DNA of 64,000 bases from NCBI GenBank assembly GCA_032622095.1, contig CP136064.1, forward strand, positions 261,495,863 to 261,559,862. The letters run 5' to 3'. This stretch comes from Siphonodentalium dalli (Eukaryota > Mollusca > Scaphopoda > Gadilida > Siphonodentaliidae). Position 1 is the stretch's first letter, and each line of letters opens with the position of its first letter. The notes beneath the pieces were generated by a model that worked only from the letters and a program-made list of their open reading frames with translations, ran no database searches and was not told where the DNA came from. Below, one piece after another: positions 45,093-56,454 of this stretch. Position numbers and translations under genes: made by a program.

Positions 45093-46202
45093 TCCAGCTA
45101 CACTGGGTCATGTTCCGCCCTGCAGTGTAATGCATAAGCACTGAGCATCTTGGGTACAGTGAACTTTGCGCTGCTATTCATTCACAATCCTGGCACCTGA
45201 CTCACACCCACGAAATCGCAGTTTTGATGTTATTATTATGCATAATCTTTATCATTAAAAAGCCACCTAATTACCGTTCGTCATTGCTTATGTAGTGGTC
45301 AATCGCAGAGTGTACAATACTGGCTATTTTAAAGCGAGCTTTACTCGATCGTTTCCTCCACACCCACCGCGAAGCTGGAATACGTGGGCACGCGACTCCC
45401 CCGTGTTCATCTGTATACATATAAAGACGGGAATATGGGGGTAACAGTGGTATTTTATCGCTGGTCCTTCGTTATCACATCGCCTCAAGAAATTTCCAAA
45501 ATAGCCTGGATTTTGATCCATTTCTGGGGAGAATGCGAGTCCAATGGTGGAATGGTGGTTACGAAAAGGTAAATCTATTTATCCCTTTAGTTCTATACTA
45601 AGGAAGCAATACACAATTTCAGCAATTTGGCTAACCTGGGAGCGGGTACTGTACTTCATATATATTCTGAGCCATTGTCGTTGGCATAGGTCCCATCAGG
45701 CATGTTTTATTTTCGACAGAAATGTTAGATGTAATCAAAATGATGTCTGTTCTTTAGCTTCTTCGTACAATTTGTCAAGAGTTATGCCCCTTGGTTTGCA
45801 CGCACAAATCGCTTAATTTGACCCATTTTTTTTATGACTGCGAATGTCAGTAAAATAAGCTTCTTCCACTTGATGGAGCTATGACAGAGCTGAGAAATAT
45901 TTGGAATAGAATAAAAATTATAGCAATTTTAAATAAATGTCTTTCAAGCGCATATGACACAATTTAGGGGAGAAATATCGGGCTATTTACCGATAACCAA
46001 ACACACAAAGTTGGCCTTCACTGAATACGAAAATCTGCCATCCGTAACATTACTTCGTACTCAACAGACTTTCAGATAATGGAAATCCGGTTACCTTATT
46101 CTACGACTCAGAGTCTATAGAAACCAACAACAACATTTGAGTACAGTACCCCTTTAATAAAACAGACGGCAGACATACAATCAGAATGATTCATATACAT
46201 AG
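45093..46202. other. Intergenic with decayed dispersed modules
   Basis: 45600-45800 holds a mollusc-type module ('AGCAATTTGGCTAACCTGG', 'AAGAGTTATGCCCCTTGG'). A GC-richer stretch at 45350-45570 has an open plus-strand frame ending at AAAAGGTAAAT, but no recognisable protein. No gene is supported. Confidence 0.4.
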
Positions 46203-46260
46203 GTGGGAAATGTTCAGATAATGGCCGTTTGATGAACTTTATTATCTGAACATTTCCCAA
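46203..46260. repeat. Short perfect-stem hairpin (GGGAAATGTTCAGATAAT)
   Basis: TGGGAAATGTTCAGATAAT and ATTATCTGAACATTTCCCA face each other around a loop of about 19 nt. Confidence 0.85.
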
Positions 46261-46474
46261 GGTAACTACTCGTCAATGAGTATTTAGTATAGCACGGGTT
46301 AAAAAGGGCCGCCTATGGCCCAGTTGATCAGCAGATCACGCCACCAATCTCTACTCTGGCTACGTCCGTACATATCATACTCCACCAGTTCAAAACCTGG
46401 GAACTGTTTTGAGCTGATTGGGTATTTTATAACACTGAAAAAACAAAGCAGGTACAGTCGATTTCTTAGTTAAC

Positions 46475-46700
46475 CATTTCACGGCGGAAGCTGCGCTGGT
46501 GCAGCATTAAAGACCACGTATCAGAGCATTATTTTATATATGCGAGTCTCCCACTGTATAGATAGGCGAAAGGTCCTACTCGATATTGCCTGATTTAGGC
46601 GACCTTTGTGAGCCAATTTTGCTTTGCGTAACTTATAATCTTGGAATCCCCCCCCCCCGAAAATCGGCTCACAAAAGTCGCTTAAATCATGTAATCTCGA
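46475..46700. mobile_element. Decayed TTAA/ATATATGCGAG element plus hairpin
   Basis: GTTAACCATTTCACGGCGG near 46473 resembles a CCCTTTCATGACGGG terminus. 'TATATATGCGAGTCTCCCA' follows at 46533. At 46588-46690 'TGATTTAGGCGACCTTTGTG AGCC' is mirrored by 'GGCTCACAAAAGTCGCTTAA ATCA' around a C run. Confidence 0.6.
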
Positions 46701-46813
46701 GCTGGGACCACACCATTGGGTGCAATACATTGCCATTGAAGGGATATTAATAAAGAAATAAATTCATGGGATTTTTCAATGTTCTAAAAGCTCCCTGTCA
46801 GAACTTCATACAG

Positions 46814-47048
46814 TTCCCAAGTTTTGAAAGAGTTGAATATGATCTCTCCGGGCGTAGCCAGAATATAGATTCAGTTGGTCGGGTGCATGACGCATTATGT
46901 TGGTTTATTTGGGATCAATCGTCCTTCCAGTCGTTACGCCATATTACGACGTCTGTTTTAAACGCGGAAGAAAGACCTGGTTTTTGGTCAATTTCGCTGG
47001 GGAATCACCCAGTGCACGTAGAAACCACCGACTCACAGAAAGTGACAG
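46814..47048 (+). CDS. Candidate exon, unrecognised protein
   Basis: Between CTTCATACAG and a good donor (GACAG/GTAAAC) lies an open 235-bp stretch. It encodes FPSFERVEYDLSGRSQ, then VGRVHDALCWFIWDQ, AEERPGFWSISLGNH and PVHVETTDSQKVT. It is GC-richer than its surroundings, which supports coding use. The same frame is open from an ATG at 46766 and ends in the adjacent minisatellite at 47083. No family is recognised; neighbouring exons are not proven. Confidence 0.35.
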
Positions 47049-47057
47049 GTAAACTTG

Positions 47058-47341
47058 CCCAGATACAGATATACGGTTTATAGTGCCTTGATATACGGTT
47101 TATAGTGCCTTGATATACGGTTTATAGTGCCTTGATATACGGATTATAGCGCCTTGATATACGGTTTATAGTGCCTTGATATACGGTTTATAGTGCCTTG
47201 ATATACGGTTTATAGTGCCATGATATACGGTATATAGCGCCTTGATATACGGTTTATAGTGCCTTGATATACGGTTTATAGTGCCTTGATACACGGTTTA
47301 TAGTGCCTTGATATACGGTTTATAGTGCCTTGATATACGGT
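47058..47341. repeat. 22-bp minisatellite, about 13 copies
   Basis: The unit is CTTGATATACGGTTTATAGT plus GC. Variants are few (ATTATAGC, GGTATATAGC, GATACACGG). The array abuts the inverted TTAA element at 47341. Confidence 0.93.
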
Positions 47342-47746
47342 TTTAATAACAATCTAAGCCATAAAATATGATTAAAATACTATAATTCATCACCATTTGA
47401 AACGTCTGAAGCCCATAGAAAATAGAAAACAGCTCAAATCATAGAAAGATTCCCCCGTTATGACTCCCAGAATGCAACATAATCCAAACTAAAAATGTAT
47501 GTTCAATGGAGGGGAATAACTCTGTCTTTAGAGTTAATCCCTCTCCATTGAAAATAATAAGCTTTGCACTACAAAACAGATGAAACTTAAGCACAAAAAC
47601 ACGTCGGAAACTCAACATATTGACAGTTTATTACACCGGATACGTTGTTAATACAATGTTTTGTAACTTCCTCTTTCAAATGGTATATACTATGGCATAT
47701 ATTTCATATAATATGATGAGGTTTCGAAAATTAAGTGGGCCTTTAA
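47341..47746. mobile_element. TTAA TIR element (AGGCCCACTTAATTTTCGA family), copy 3
   Basis: This is an inverted relative of 38895-39287: 'AACAATCTAAGCCATAAAAT ATGATTAAAATACTATAATT' opens it and TTCGAAAATTAAGTGGGCCT-TTAA closes it at 47743-47746. The other terminus is missing, apparently replaced by the minisatellite. Confidence 0.8.
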
Positions 47747-48543
47747 AGTGATGCGAAACACTCCGGTAGGGTGATCAAATAGAAATGGAGAATAATCTTG
47801 TTCAAAGTAGTTATTTTTCACAAATATTATATCCAAATTGACAACATCACACACCGCCATTCTTATATATTAATTAGATGCAGCGACTCTCGATGGCAAA
47901 ATAGGTTTCATTACGCCACAAGGTGGTGTTGCTAGTTTTGCAGATTTTGAGATTCTGTGGTCCAATGGGCTAATGTATCGTGGGAGATTTTGTTTTGTAC
48001 CTTACTCAATCGTACCGATATAATCACGTAGATGCTGAATTTGCAAAGTTAACGCCACCGGTGTATAATATGTTTTTGAAAATATGACTCAATCGTATCG
48101 ATAGTCAGGACAGGCTGAAATTGTAAACTTAAAGTCACCGGTGTAATAATATGTTCTTGAAAATATAAATAATCTGATAGCCTGAAAATAATGTACAACC
48201 CATTGGGAGCCCCTGGTGTAGTGAAGTGAGTTATGGGTAATTTTAATTGGAGTGCGCATGTCTGTTCTGTTGGATCGAGACTTGGAGTAACCGCCATCTT
48301 TAATTTTCTAATTACGGAAAAGTCGAGAAGTAATGGCTCCCAGCCCCCCCCACACGGGCGGGAATCGATATCGATATGACAGCGGCTGACTAACTATCAA
48401 GGTGAGGTACAGTGGAAGGTCACAGGTTAAATTTACCCAGGTTAAATGAACTAAAAATGTCATCAGCCGTATAATTAAATATTTTGAAGCCAAAATAGTA
48501 AGGTGATCAAGTCAAAATTGTATCGTATACACAATGTGTTTGT

Positions 48544-48634
48544 ACCGATGAATGTATCGCGACTCGACTCGTTTTCGTGGTCATATAGGCCCTATATAAC
48601 CTATTATCACGAAAACGAGCAGAGTCGCGATATC
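48544..48634. repeat. Hairpin with ATCGCGACTC arms
   Basis: ATCGCGACTCGACTCGTTTTCGTG pairs with CACGAAAACGAGCAGAGTCGCGAT around a 30-nt AT-rich loop. Confidence 0.85.
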
Positions 48635-48639
48635 TGATA

Positions 48640-49215
48640 GAATTCGAGGAATCGTACATTCACTTTCAATAGTATAGATTCACTGCAATCTGCCGCGGAA
48701 TTCCCAAAATTAAGGCTACTTTCATTTTCAATATGTTTTCCGAATTTCCACTTTCACTTTTCAATTTTACCACGCAAAGCGACCTTAGTTGACACATATA
48801 TATGGCACACTGGCTGAGTCCATGGCAAATAGTTTATGTAGCATTGCTTCTTTCATCTAATTAAAGCTCACCTCGTTAAAACGCATGTCAATCGTATTTG
48901 TTTACAAATTGCATTGGGTGCGACGTTTTGCAGTAGGTCCCTATTTGCGGAGGTCACTATGCGGAAGTCCCCGAATTCGCGGAGTTCCCCTAAAATGGGC
49001 GATATATGTATATTTTAATGAGGGAACGGGTGCGTATATGTCAATTGATACGTATTTTAAACAAATAACGACACGATCATCATAATAGAGGTCTGTTCTA
49101 TCAATTATATATGCCCCGAGTTCACTTGGTGCAAATCAAACGGCGATAAACATTCTCGTGTGCCAGAAGGACTCCTTAAAGTTGTGAATAAGATGAATTT
49201 TTATTAGATGTTATT
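48640..49215. other. Foreign stretch inside the split TTAA element, no gene
   Basis: A repeated 'GCGGAGGTC / GCGGAAGTCC / GCGGAGTTCCCC' motif occurs at 48950-48990. No supported gene. Confidence 0.4.
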
Positions 49216-49221
49216 TAACAA

Positions 49222-49283
49222 GTCAATCAAATAATATTATTCATTAGTTAGCGCCTATATTAGCGCAAACTAATGAATAATAT
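49222..49283. repeat. Small hairpin (AATAATATTATTCATTAGTT)
   Basis: AATATTATTCATTAGTTAGCGC faces GCGCAAACTAATGAATAATATT around a loop CTATATTA. Confidence 0.85.
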
Positions 49284-49589
49284 TTTATATTATAATTATA
49301 TTATAATTTATATTTATAGCTAATAATATGATCTTGGTGGCGTTACCATTTCTGACTATGGTTTTCTTGTTAGTTTATCGCCGATGGATGCGCCCCTAAT
49401 CGAGTAGTAAATATTTACAATTGAGCATAGTTCAGATGATGTTTTCTATTGAGTGGTACGGTCGATTTGCTTCATATTTTCGGCGATGTTAGTAGAATGC
49501 TACATTCCTCCAGTTGACATAGTGCCTGAATACTAACTGATCAGTTTCGTGCACCCGAACAAGTACATAATATGTCTTTAACAAGTACA

Positions 49590-50187
49590 TGAAAAATAGA
49601 TTGCTTCTTTTCATTATTAATAACTAGGTCGCCCAGTGGGGGTTATATAGCGTTCTCGATTCATAACGCCAAGGTCCATCGAAATCCCGTTCTACATGTG
49701 CCATTGAATGTAATACGCTGCGTTTGTTAACCAAGTACCCGACCGGGAGTCGATGTATATTGGCAGTATGCTAATCATGATGCGCTCATTATCTGATCGG
49801 ATTACTTTCTCATAAGCCCTATGACCGGGCTAATAATAACGTAGAGCTCATTGAAACTATAATTGACTGTGGGATGCGCTATATATAGAATTGCATCGAT
49901 TATTATTATTGACATTAACTCTCTAATAATAAAATTTCGCCTTTAAAAACAGGTTAAGTAAACATTGGATAAGTTAAAGGCATTGACAATATTCTCTGAA
50001 AATCAAATTCAGACTTAAATATTTGAACTCACTACACGATTACCGATGTTTGTTGACAGATCAATGTAACAGTTTTATACAAAGGTTTCAACACGCGAAA
50101 TTCTGTTAATGGAGAACAATCAATAATGAATATAAGAACACGGTTGATCTATTTCTCCATATTCTTCTTAGTCGTAATGTTTTGGTG
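49590..50187. other. Intergenic, partly shared dispersed repeat
   Basis: 49995-50075 matches 44510-44610. The rest has no recognisable content. Confidence 0.4.
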
Positions 50188-50570
50188 TTAACCCTTTACC
50201 CAACAAACCGGCCAAAAACGGCCAAATAAAGCTGCAACAGCCTAAATTATCTTGGGTCTGTCTCAATAAAACCATACAAATATGGATATCATTGGAACCG
50301 GCTCATTGACCACATTGTGATGGTTACAGTTATGCCCTGTGCCAATGCATTCTCTTATATATGCGAGTCGACCATAGGTCGCCTCGCATATATAAGAGAA
50401 TGCATTGACCTAACACTTTTTACCATTTTTTCTTACATTCTTTAACAATTTAAAAAATTTTAATGTGTTAAACCAATGCATTCTCTTATATATGCGAGGC
50501 GACCTATGGTCGACTCGCATATATAAGAGAATGCATTGGCACAGGGCCGTTCTGTTGGGTAAAGGGTTAA
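50188..50570. mobile_element. TTAA double-hairpin element, copy B
   Basis: TTAA at 50188-50191 and 50567-50570, ends CCCTTTACCCAACA and TGTTGGGTAAAGGG. Hairpins lie at about 50341-50408 and 50474-50540. It is close to identical to copy A across the left 150 bp. Confidence 0.93.
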
Positions 50571-50864
50571 CATATTTTTATTTCCAAATCCAAACAGATA
50601 ACATTATAAACAGATGACACATATATGCACAATAGAAGAGTTAATGTATGTAAAAGAGGAGGGCTTATATAAGTCTCTCCTCCTTGGCTACATGCCCTGT
50701 CCCCAATAAGTGAAGGAGGGGTATAGGTCAGACGGGATGGGTTGGAAATAATGTTTTTTTTTATGAGAAACGGAGATATATAACTGAATTTGAGTTAGGG
50801 GTGGAAGAAAATGGAGAAGATAGTGTTAGGGTTAGCAGGAGACATAGAGAGGGGGAGGTAGAGA

Positions 50865-50926
50865 GAGAGAGAGAGGATGAGAAGGGAGAGGGGGATGAGG
50901 AGAAGAGAGAGAGAGAGAGAGAGAGA
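50865..50926. repeat. GA-rich low-complexity tract
   Basis: GAGAGAGAGAGAGAGAGA with GGGAGAGGGGGATGAGG next to it. Frames through it are artefacts. Confidence 0.9.
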
Positions 50927-51235
50927 GCATCACCAAATTCACACTCTGTGAACCTCATTCTTCTTAGGCCTCATATTCTCGGAAGTATCTATAGTATCAA
51001 ATTAACATTGTTTTTAGATACTTTTCCCCCTCTGTTCAGTTTCTATATCATCTAATTTTCAGAAGATAAAATCTATAATCGTGGTGACTAATGGGTGAAC
51101 ATCAGCAAATTCAACTGGGAAACTGTTGAGGCCAAATCAGAATGAGGTTCCCATAGGGTGAATTTGGTGACGATAGCCGCCGTGTGGGGTAGCGTCAGTA
51201 AATTCACCCCCTGGGGACCTCATTCTGCAAATATC
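50926..51235. mobile_element. Palindromic MITE family, copy at 51 kb
   Basis: GCATCACCAAATTCACACTC..CCTCATTCT, a spacer with AGGCCTCATATTCTCGGAAG and GACTAATGGGTGAACATCAG, then a second hairpin (51137-51229). Same layout as 26070-26418. Confidence 0.85.
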
Positions 51236-51401
51236 AGACTCACTATTTCCAGGATTGGGTGAGAGTCCAGATTCTTCAAGTTTTGGAATGGCCCCATCGG
51301 TGCTCATTTTAGTTTGACATCGGCAGCACATGTGTTGAAGCGGTATAGTACTGTAGACTAAACCCGACCATTTGGGACGATCTCCTTCTATACTCAACAG
51401 A

Positions 51402-51855
51402 ATATGTGACCCGCCATATCAAATCCAGTCGTAAGTCGGGATTGTTTTACCCTGTGCCAATGCATTCTCTTATATATGCGAGTCGACCATAGGTCGCCTC
51501 GCATATATAAGAGAATGCATTGGCTTAACAATTTTTTACAATTTTAATAATTTGTTCTTGTATTCTTTAACAATTTTATAATTTCACCCATACAGAGCCC
51601 CAGACAAACATGAGCAGACGATACTCTTCTATATGCTTCTATATATGTGTGGGGCTCCCTGCAGGGTAATGGATGTTTTTTATTTTATGTCCTAAAAATT
51701 GTCAGAAACATTTATTTAAAAAAAATGATAAAAAATTGTTAGGCCAATGCATTCTCTTATATATGCGAGGCGACTCGCATATATAAGAGAATGCATTGGC
51801 ACAGGGTAAAAAAAATCCCGACTTACGACTGGATTTGATATGGCGGGTCACATAT
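51402..51855. mobile_element. Double-hairpin core inside different terminal repeats (variant D)
   Basis: Outer arms ATATGTGACCCGCCATATCA and AATCCAGTCGTAAGTCGGGA are mirrored at the right (to 51855). Inside are the same two hairpins (about 51456-51524 and 51743-51800) with CCTGTGCCAATGCATTCTCT. The TTAA-CCCTTTACCC ends are absent. The second hairpin has lost its ATGGTC loop. The spacer holds 'GAGCCCCAGACAAACATGAG' not seen in A-C. Confidence 0.88.
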
Positions 51856-51859
51856 ATGC

Positions 51860-52915
51860 AACAAATGAATGCATTTTAGTCTTGGATTAGTGCAAAAATA
51901 CACTCGTACGCTCTATGAAAGATGCAAATAACACGGTAATTGTAATGAAAATTAATTTATGATTTTTCTGTGATAAAATTAACCAACTCTCAAGAACGGA
52001 AGAACGCGTGTACATATACGAGACGAAAGATATGTTGTTGTTGGGAGGGGGGGGGGGGCGGGGGTTGGATTACATCGTTTCGTGTTTGTTCGAAATAGTT
52101 TAGCGTAATAATCTTAACTTGAAATTTCTGTTGTGACACCAACATGCCGATAATCGGCTAGGTCAATTAATGTTGCAATGTCTCAAAAGCTCTAACGTTT
52201 GTTGTAGTTGTACGCGATTACGAGACATGAATGGCAGTGTGAAAGAACAATTTTAGGGACTTCGAGATCAGCTACAGCGTCGGTCATAACCGATGTTGGA
52301 AATTAGTCTGCGCATGTCCATAATTGAGGAATCTCGAACGACGATGACCACGGCTGCAGCCGCAACGAATGCCACTGTCAGTAATCAATACAAACAACAT
52401 GAATTCCCTGTAATTTAATTATCAAATTTGAGGGTCTGGTCTCTTAATAGGGATACCAGTTGATCAGACACAATGCTGTATATTTAACTTTATTAGCGTC
52501 AATAAACATTATTGTATTATAATCTATAGGCATAGGGCCTAGTTATACAAAACAAATCATCGAATTAACTATCAACTCCACCTTTCCAAAATAGTTTCAT
52601 AAAATTAGATAGATAAGTGTTTTCGAAAAACAACCATCGAATCCACAGATACAAATCTACATGTATCAACGACACATTCACTGTTTGCATTCATTCAGTC
52701 CTTGTCCACCTTTTTCATTTATTCAGTGTCCGCCATTTTGGATTTGATATGTAGAAGTCGCAACCAGGATTTTGTGGAAACGTGACGTCACATATCTTGG
52801 TCATCGGTAACCTCGAGGTCCCATCTCCGGCTGCAACTAGCTGCAGTCGATATCGAAGTCACTCAATGTTCCTTTAGAATCTGCCCGAAGCCATACCCGT
52901 AACAATACATTGTAG
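51860..52915. other. Intergenic, nothing recognised
   Basis: A G run (about 52036-52056) and otherwise unique-looking sequence. No gene supported. Confidence 0.4.
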
Positions 52916-53084
52916 GTGGCGACAGATGTTGTGAGGTCAATGAAAAGAGAAGCATTCGTATTCCCGGGCTATCAAAAACTGTACAAGGAGGGGGTTCGGC
53001 ATCGTTTGGTTTCTCCTGCTTCCAGTTTGAGGATAGGTGTAGAAATAATTTGCGCTGCCTCGCTGTTTTCCTTAAAGGTACTTT
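52916..53084 (+). CDS. Candidate exon, unrecognised protein
   Basis: After ACATTGTAG an open stretch encodes VATDVVRSMKREAFVF, PGYQKLYKEGVRHRLVS and SSLRIGVEIICAASLFSLK. It ends at CTTAAAG/GTACTT. It is GC-richer than its surroundings and the end is hydrophobic. No family is recognised. It could be chance. Confidence 0.22.
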
Positions 53085-53392
53085 GCTCTGTTATTTGGTG
53101 ACACTCCATGCAACAGACCACCGATTCGCATAGCATTATCAAATATAAATACGAAATGACGGTTATTATTTACCATCTATAGATAATTAATTACATACCG
53201 TGTACACCCATCGAATATAATACTGAACTGATGTGAACATCATGATGATTATATTAACGAAACGAGGGAGATATTCAGAAATTAAACAAAAATTAAAAAA
53301 ATAACATTTAAAAAAAGAACGTTTCTTATTAAGAGCGTTTTTTTCCCCGAAGAAATATATAAATAACGGGGATATTCAGAATTGAAATAAAA

Positions 53393-54250
53393 AAATAAAA
53401 CAGATTATATATAGAGCATTATAAACAGATTATATATAGAGCATTAAACATATTATATATAGAGCATTATAAACATATTATATATAGAGCATTAAACAGA
53501 TTATATATAGAGCATTATAAACAGATTATATATAGAGCATTATAAACAGATTATATATAGAGCATTATAAACAGATTATATATAGAGCATTAAACAGATT
53601 ATATATAGAGCATTAAACATATTATATATAGAGCATTAAACAGATTATATATAGAGCATTACACAGATTATATATAGAGCATTAAACAGATTATATATAG
53701 AGCATTAAACAGATTATATATAGAGCATTAAACAGATTATATATAGAGCATTTAACAGATTATATATAGAGCATTTAGCAGATTATATATAGAGCATTAA
53801 ACAGATTATATATAGAGCATTAAACAGATTATATATAGAGTATTAAACAGATTATATATAGAGCATTAAACAGATTATATATAGAGCATTAAACAGATTA
53901 TATATAGAGCATTAAACAGATTATATATAGAGCATTAAACAGATTATATATAGAGCATTAAACAGATTATATATAGAGCATTGAACAGATTATATATAGA
54001 GCATTAAACAGATTATATATAGAGGATTAAACAGATTATATATAGAGCATTAAACAGATTATATATAGAGCATTAAACAGATTATATATTGAGCATTAAA
54101 CAGATTATATATAGAGCATTAAACAGATTATATATAGAGCATTAAACAGATTATATATAGAGCATTAAACAGATTATATATAGAGCATTATATACAGATT
54201 ATATATAGAGCTTTAAACAGATTATATATAGAGATTATATATAGAGCATT
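53393..54250. repeat. 23-bp minisatellite (ACAGATTATATATAGAGCATT), about 38 copies
   Basis: The unit AAACAGATTATATATAGAGC plus ATT repeats for about 850 bp, with some units extended by TAT or carrying CATATT. Both edges are bordered by similar sequence ('AAGAGCGTTTTTTTCCCCGAAGAA' left, 'TAAGAGTTTTGTTTTCTCCCGAAGAA' right). This suggests the array arose inside a duplicated segment. It ends directly before a LINE fragment. Confidence 0.95.
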
Positions 54251-54289
54251 TTTTAAGAGTTTTGTTTTCTCCCGAAGAAGTGATTTTAA

Positions 54290-55170
54290 AGAATGACCCC
54301 AAAACCTGCCCCAAGCTTACCCACCCACACAATAGGTGAATTTGACTTATATATAGATCTCCGTTATAATGGTGTGCTCGATGGGAGTATACGCTTGACA
54401 ATTTCGCGACTCAGAATGAGACTAACTGATATATACTCACAACAATGGAGAACTGCAATAGCTGTGTCAAACAAATTTCCTTTTATCGAGTCGTGAAAGA
54501 TAACTTTGTCCGAGAACAATATTTGTCATCCAGCGATACATTTATGATACACGCTCTCATGCGATTCCGGACAAGAAATCATAAATTACCAATCGAAGAA
54601 GGATCATGGACAAACCGCGACTACTCAGAAAGAAACTGCACATTATGTAACGCAGAGTTAGGAGATGAATTCCACGTTATTTTTAAGTGTGAAAAATTAA
54701 AGGTTTGAGAGTAAGATACATCAAACCATACTATTTCAATAGACCAAACATTTTGAAGCTGAACCAATTATTCAATCAACATAGCGAACGCAAAACAAAA
54801 AACCTTTCGATATTTATTAAAAGATATTGGAAATTTTTCCTGAGGCTTATGCACATGGCTGTATGCGCGTTCACATTTGTAGGTGCACGAGTAAACGCAT
54901 ATATATAAGTAAATCTAAATTAGTGAATACACACCATAGACCATAGATTAGTAAATCTATTATCTGATTAGGATGAGTAAACAAGTATACATCTATTACA
55001 CTCGAAATCGATGTATTCTATAGAATACCACTCCATTCACACCCAGCTTAATGATTTGTTGTGTATGTATACATGTTCATGTATTGATGATTCGTAAATT
55101 TTATCTATTGTCTCTGCAATGTCTTTTATGATGAACAGAGTTACTATTCAAATTGAATTGAATTGAGAAT
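54290..55170 (+). mobile_element. 3' end of a LINE (second family), copy 2
   Basis: Three overlapping frames, joined by frameshifts, encode a LINE C-terminus. They read MRLTDIYSQQWRTAI, then DTFMIHALMRFRTRNHKLPI, then the C-x2-C-x8-H-x4-C motif (CTLCNAELGDEFHVIFKC, about 54637-54690), then YIKPYYFNRPNILKLNQLF. The 3' tail ends in repeated AATTG (CAAATTGAATTGAATTGAG) near 55150. Same family as the minus-strand piece at 33.0-33.5 kb. RT core and endonuclease are absent. Confidence 0.85.
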
Positions 55171-55590
55171 CTATAGATGGCAAAACAAGAACGTCATTGC
55201 TAGATCATGCCATGATTCTCTACTCTACATGCAATTACTATTCACTTATTCATATAAGCCCCACCCGCGGTATTTGACTGTGCAACATTATAAAAAGATG
55301 TATAATCTTCAAGCTTAAAATTAAACATGAACTGTAAATTGTGTCTTTTGTGACATTCGCTTCAAAAAGAATAAAAGCTGTTTCAGATCTATAGCAATAT
55401 GTGGCAATTAACCCAACCATGACTGAAGCTACCTGTAATTTTGCGAAAAACGGCCTAACAATACGGGGGATGGGGGTCATGCATGCAAGTTCACGGTTCG
55501 CAGTGGCTTTGGCAAATCGGAAATAATATTTGGAATAAAAGACGACGAAAATTATTGTCAAAATCAAAATTGACAGAATCTTGTTATTTT
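55171..55590. other. Intergenic; 120-codon minus frame not supported
   Basis: An open minus-strand frame (55250-55612) is hydrophobic but shows no domain, no splice context and AT-rich composition. I do not call it a gene. Confidence 0.35.
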
Positions 55591-55890
55591 GTTGGCATGT
55601 GGATACAAACATGTAGGTACCGAATACTTATTCCAGATTCAGTAATAATGTTTCATTCTTGAAATAGACAAGTTATAATACTCAATGACATGCATATCAC
55701 ACTTGTGACAAGATTACACATGCTGAGGAAATCCAGTTTGAACCCGTCACCACCGTATATGGTATTCGAGGTGGAGAAAATAAATAGATTTTCGCCCCCG
55801 AAACTGCAAATGAAATAATAGCACATATTGGTATATATTTGCATACGCTGCCATGTGCTTGTGACTCGCATGTTTATCTGTGTCTGTATA
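55590..55890. repeat. Diverged repeat shared with 13860-14157
   Basis: TTGGCATGTGGATA, 'AATGTTTCATTC', 'ATCCAGTTTGAAC' and 'CACCACCGTATATGG' occur in the order seen in PRKRIP1 intron 3. Confidence 0.5.
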
Positions 55891-56021
55891 TAATGCTTTC
55901 TATAACAATGTCTCCCTATAGATGGGGGCTATGGAGACTATATACAGAATATATTTGATGGCAGTATTGCTGCAATGGTCCGGGTGATAATCACTAACTA
56001 AAACCGTCTATCTCGTTTCAG

Positions 56022-56240
56022 ATATTAGGAATATACTGGGTCGTGTCCTTCATATCTATGACTTCCCAGTCAGCACCGGGAAATCACATACCACTGACGG
56101 GAGTGGATGAATTGTGCTACACTAACATGTCAGACGTGTTCTCAGTGGACCCTCCGTCGAACTATTCCATGAAACAAGAGAGTATACCGGACCAATTCAT
56201 CAGGATATACAGGAGCGATATACGACCATTGGAAAGCAGA
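56022..56240 (+). CDS. Candidate exon, unrecognised protein
   Basis: After a polypyrimidine acceptor (CTCGTTTCAG) the frame reads ILGIYWVVSFISMTSQSAPG, then GVDELCYTNMSDVFSVDPPS, then QESIPDQFIRIYRSDIRPLE, up to a possible donor GTTAGT. The frame stays open to 56489, about 150 codons. A second frame is open for 29 codons and would fit the phase of the 46.8-kb exon. Composition is GC-richer than the flanks. The family is unknown. Confidence 0.35.
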
Positions 56241-56454
56241 GTTAGTGCAGCGTGTACAGTTGAGACAGTCGAGAACAGGGACGTTAACCGATATCCACAT
56301 ACAATTACCGAGAAGCGGTGTGGGAGTGGGGTGTACGTGTGCGAGAGTGTTCATGTCTTCATTAAAGTCATCCGCAAATTTAAGAGTTGTGATAGACTAC
56401 CATGTGCTAAAGTTGTCTGGGAGCCAATAGTTGCAACGTGTATCATTGCGCGCG

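Larger units (their letters stand above)
47743..49580. mobile_element. TTAA element (AGTGATRYGAAAC family), split copy
   Basis: The left end TTAA-AGTGATGCGAAACACTCCGG at 47743 runs about 190 bp to GACTCTCGATGGCAAAATAG. The following family sequence ('TTATCGCCGATGGATGCGCC', 'AGTAAATATTTACAATTGAG', 'CTCCAGTTGACATAGTG') resumes only at about 49340. The 1.4 kb between is foreign, flanked by GGTGGTGTT / GGTGGCGTTACC-like motifs. The right terminus is not found. Confidence 0.6.

Noticed and set aside
45384-45572. Candidate exon ending at AAAAGGTAAAT
   Set aside because: The frame is short, the upstream border is unclear and no residues suggest a known family; kept only as a remark in the intergenic entry.
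50801-51055. Arg/Glu-rich protein
   Set aside because: It is the translation of a GA microsatellite running into a MITE.
55250-55612. 120-codon hydrophobic minus-strand frame
   Set aside because: No domain, no splice context, AT-rich; probably chance in AT-rich DNA.
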